Positions 60,125 to 64,000 of a stretch of DNA of 64,000 nucleotides are shown in pieces; positions within the stretch are counted from its first letter, which is position 1, and each line of letters begins with the position of its first letter. The DNA lies in contig NZ_CP016786.1 in the NCBI RefSeq assembly GCF_002285495.1, positions 2,426,001-2,490,000 on the forward strand, read 5' to 3'. Under the pieces are notes generated by a model. That model was given only the letters and a program-made list of their open reading frames with translations. It made no database searches and had not been told where the DNA came from. A program made the position numbers and the translations under genes. The DNA is from Clostridium isatidis. Its GTDB lineage: Bacteria > Bacillota > Clostridia > Clostridiales > Clostridiaceae.

Positions 60125-61090
60125 CTATTTTAAAGTTCTAAATTCAAAACCTTTCGATTTTAAAAAGTTTATATATTCTTGGAGGCCATTAACGGTATCT
60201 TTTTTATCATCAGTATCATGCATAAGAACAAAAATAATATCCTTATCCCCAACTGTATTAATTAAATTATTCATAAACTGTTCTTTTCCATGACTCTTGC
60301 CATCTGCATCTCCATTTAAAGCATTCCAATCCATTTGATATAGGCCTAACTCTTTTAATTTTATATACAATTCTTCTCTGCCCTTCCAGCTATAATATCC
60401 TCCAGGTAATCTAATTATTCTGCTGTAGAAATCATTTCCTAAAATTCCTTTTAATATACTAGTATTCTTATTCATATCTTCTATAACAGCTTGTACATCT
60501 ATTATCCCATTAGGATATAAAAGACTATAATTATGAGAATAACCATGGTTAGCAATTGTATGTCCTTCATTATACATCCTTTTTAATAATTCATCAGCTT
60601 TTTCATTTCTTTCTATTGAAGTTCCTAATACAAAAAAAGTTGCCTTAATATTATTTGCTGCTAAAATATCTAATATTTTGCTTGTAGCTTCTCTTGATGG
60701 ACCATCATCAAAAGTTAAATAAGCTATTTTTTTATGATCTTCACGATAGAATTTCCATTGGTAAAGTGTTTCAGGTAATACCTTTGAGACATCATCTATA
60801 TAGTTATTTGATGCTGTATTTATCTCTTTAATATTAGAACTTTTATTTTCTTCTTTTAACTTTTCTTCATTATCTATTAATTTATCCTCTGTTTTATTAT
60901 TTAAAGCTTTATTATCCTCAAAATCATTATAATGCTTGTCCTTATTCGAAATAGTATATTTCATTTCAGAAACTTTTTTAGTTATATATTTGAAACCACC
61001 TAGTTTTATTATTAACACCATATCTATTATTAAGAATACAATTAATATAAATAAAATAATCTTTAATGTTTTATCTTTCATAGTCATCAT
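60125..61090 (-). CDS. Membrane-anchored polysaccharide deacetylase
   Basis: A 321-residue protein: one N-terminal membrane helix (about 9-30), a Lys/Glu/Asn-rich linker (about 45-105) and a NodB domain. The catalytic T-F-D-D-G-P-S, the metal ligands in N-H-G-Y-S-H-N and the R-L-P-G-G-Y-Y-S segment are all present. Relatives remove acetyl groups from peptidoglycan GlcNAc or MurNAc. Three Met codons cluster at the start; the first, at 61090, is given, but the ribosome site is weak. Confidence 0.88.
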   Translation of the reverse strand: MMTMKDKTLKIILFILIVFLIIDMVLIIKLGGFKYITKKVSEMKYTISNKDKHYNDFEDNKALNNKTEDKLIDNEEKLKEENKSSNIKEINTASNNYIDDVSKVLPETLYQWKFYREDHKKIAYLTFDDGPSREATSKILDILAANNIKATFFVLGTSIERNEKADELLKRMYNEGHTIANHGYSHNYSLLYPNGIIDVQAVIEDMNKNTSILKGILGNDFYSRIIRLPGGYYSWKGREELYIKLKELGLYQMDWNALNGDADGKSHGKEQFMNNLINTVGDKDIIFVLMHDTDDKKDTVNGLQEYINFLKSKGFEFRTLK

Positions 61091-61209
61091 TCTTTCTTAC
61101 ATATTCTTCATATTTTTATTATATATTTTTAATTCCAACAAAACATTACAAAGTATTTACAATTCATTATAAACTTAATATAAAGAAGAATAGTTTAATA
61201 TTATACAAA

Positions 61210-61261
61210 TAAAAAGAGCCTTATAACAATAGATAAATTAATCTATTCTTATAAAGCTCTT
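61210..61261 (-). terminator. Intrinsic terminator of the rRNA operon
   Basis: On the minus strand a 21-bp stem with one G-U pair and one mismatch (arms 61241-61261 and 61214-61234) and a 6-base loop, then TTTATTTG. It comes directly after tRNA-Asn and leaves no room for another gene. Confidence 0.85.
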
Positions 61262-61271
61262 AAATAAAAAA

Positions 61272-61346
<75 letters not shown>

Positions 61347-61410
61347 ATATTATTTTTCAGAAAAATTTGTTCTCTGAAAATTGCACATGAATATAGCCAT
61401 TATTATTTTG

Positions 61411-64000
<2,590 letters not shown>

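Overview
The window comes from a low-GC, endospore-forming Firmicute, most likely Clostridium sensu stricto (cluster I). The evidence is very AT-rich DNA, strong AGGAGG ribosome sites, a clostridial F-type ATP synthase operon, sporulation genes (spoIIR, yabG, veg, a SPOCS/LysM protein, CotS-family proteins) and a cphB-cphA pair. Species cannot be fixed from the sequence. Most genes, and the rRNA operon, read on the minus strand.

Layout. 0-5 kb: F1Fo ATP synthase genes in the order I-a-c-b-delta-alpha-gamma-beta, with beta cut by the window edge. 5.2-13.1 kb: housekeeping genes (UDP-GlcNAc 2-epimerase, upp, rpiB, Sua5, prfA, a fused DUF1385-PrmC protein, tdk). 13.2-16.3 kb: rpmE and a diacylglycerol-type glycosyltransferase on the plus strand, then rho. 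16.6-22.6 kb: a nucleoside ABC transporter (NupNOPQ type) behind a LacI-family regulator with two operator-like palindromes. 22.8-39.1 kb: a sporulation and envelope block holding DUF1934, spoIIR, ispE, cphA/cphB, SPOCS-LysM, veg, yabG, three CotS-family kinase-fold proteins and two CotSA-like glycosyltransferases. 39.3-45.7 kb: a LysR regulator, then a set matching the core of flavin-based extracellular electron transfer loci: polyprenyl synthase, Gx and NusG-II membrane proteins, NDH-2 with a membrane tail, and a divergent ApbE lipoprotein. 45.8-53.6 kb: HtrA protease, a hydrolase-fold protein without its catalytic residues, tsaD, a RusA-like protein with a zinc knuckle, an SGNH hydrolase, an FAD oxidoreductase and an LtaS-type synthase. 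53.7-61.1 kb: a response regulator-kinase-lipoprotein-TldD-TldE operon and a polysaccharide deacetylase. 61.2-64 kb: tRNA-Asn and most of a 23S rRNA gene on the minus strand, with no 5S gene between them or after the tRNA.

The best candidates for undescribed biology are: a structured leader with an intrinsic terminator just upstream of apbE (44.49-44.61 kb); an orphan promoter-to-terminator transcript of about 85 nt at 31.03-31.15 kb; the compact electron-transfer locus; the pseudo-hydrolase; and the RusA-like protein missing one catalytic Asp. All functional statements rest on motif recognition by eye; no database search was run.
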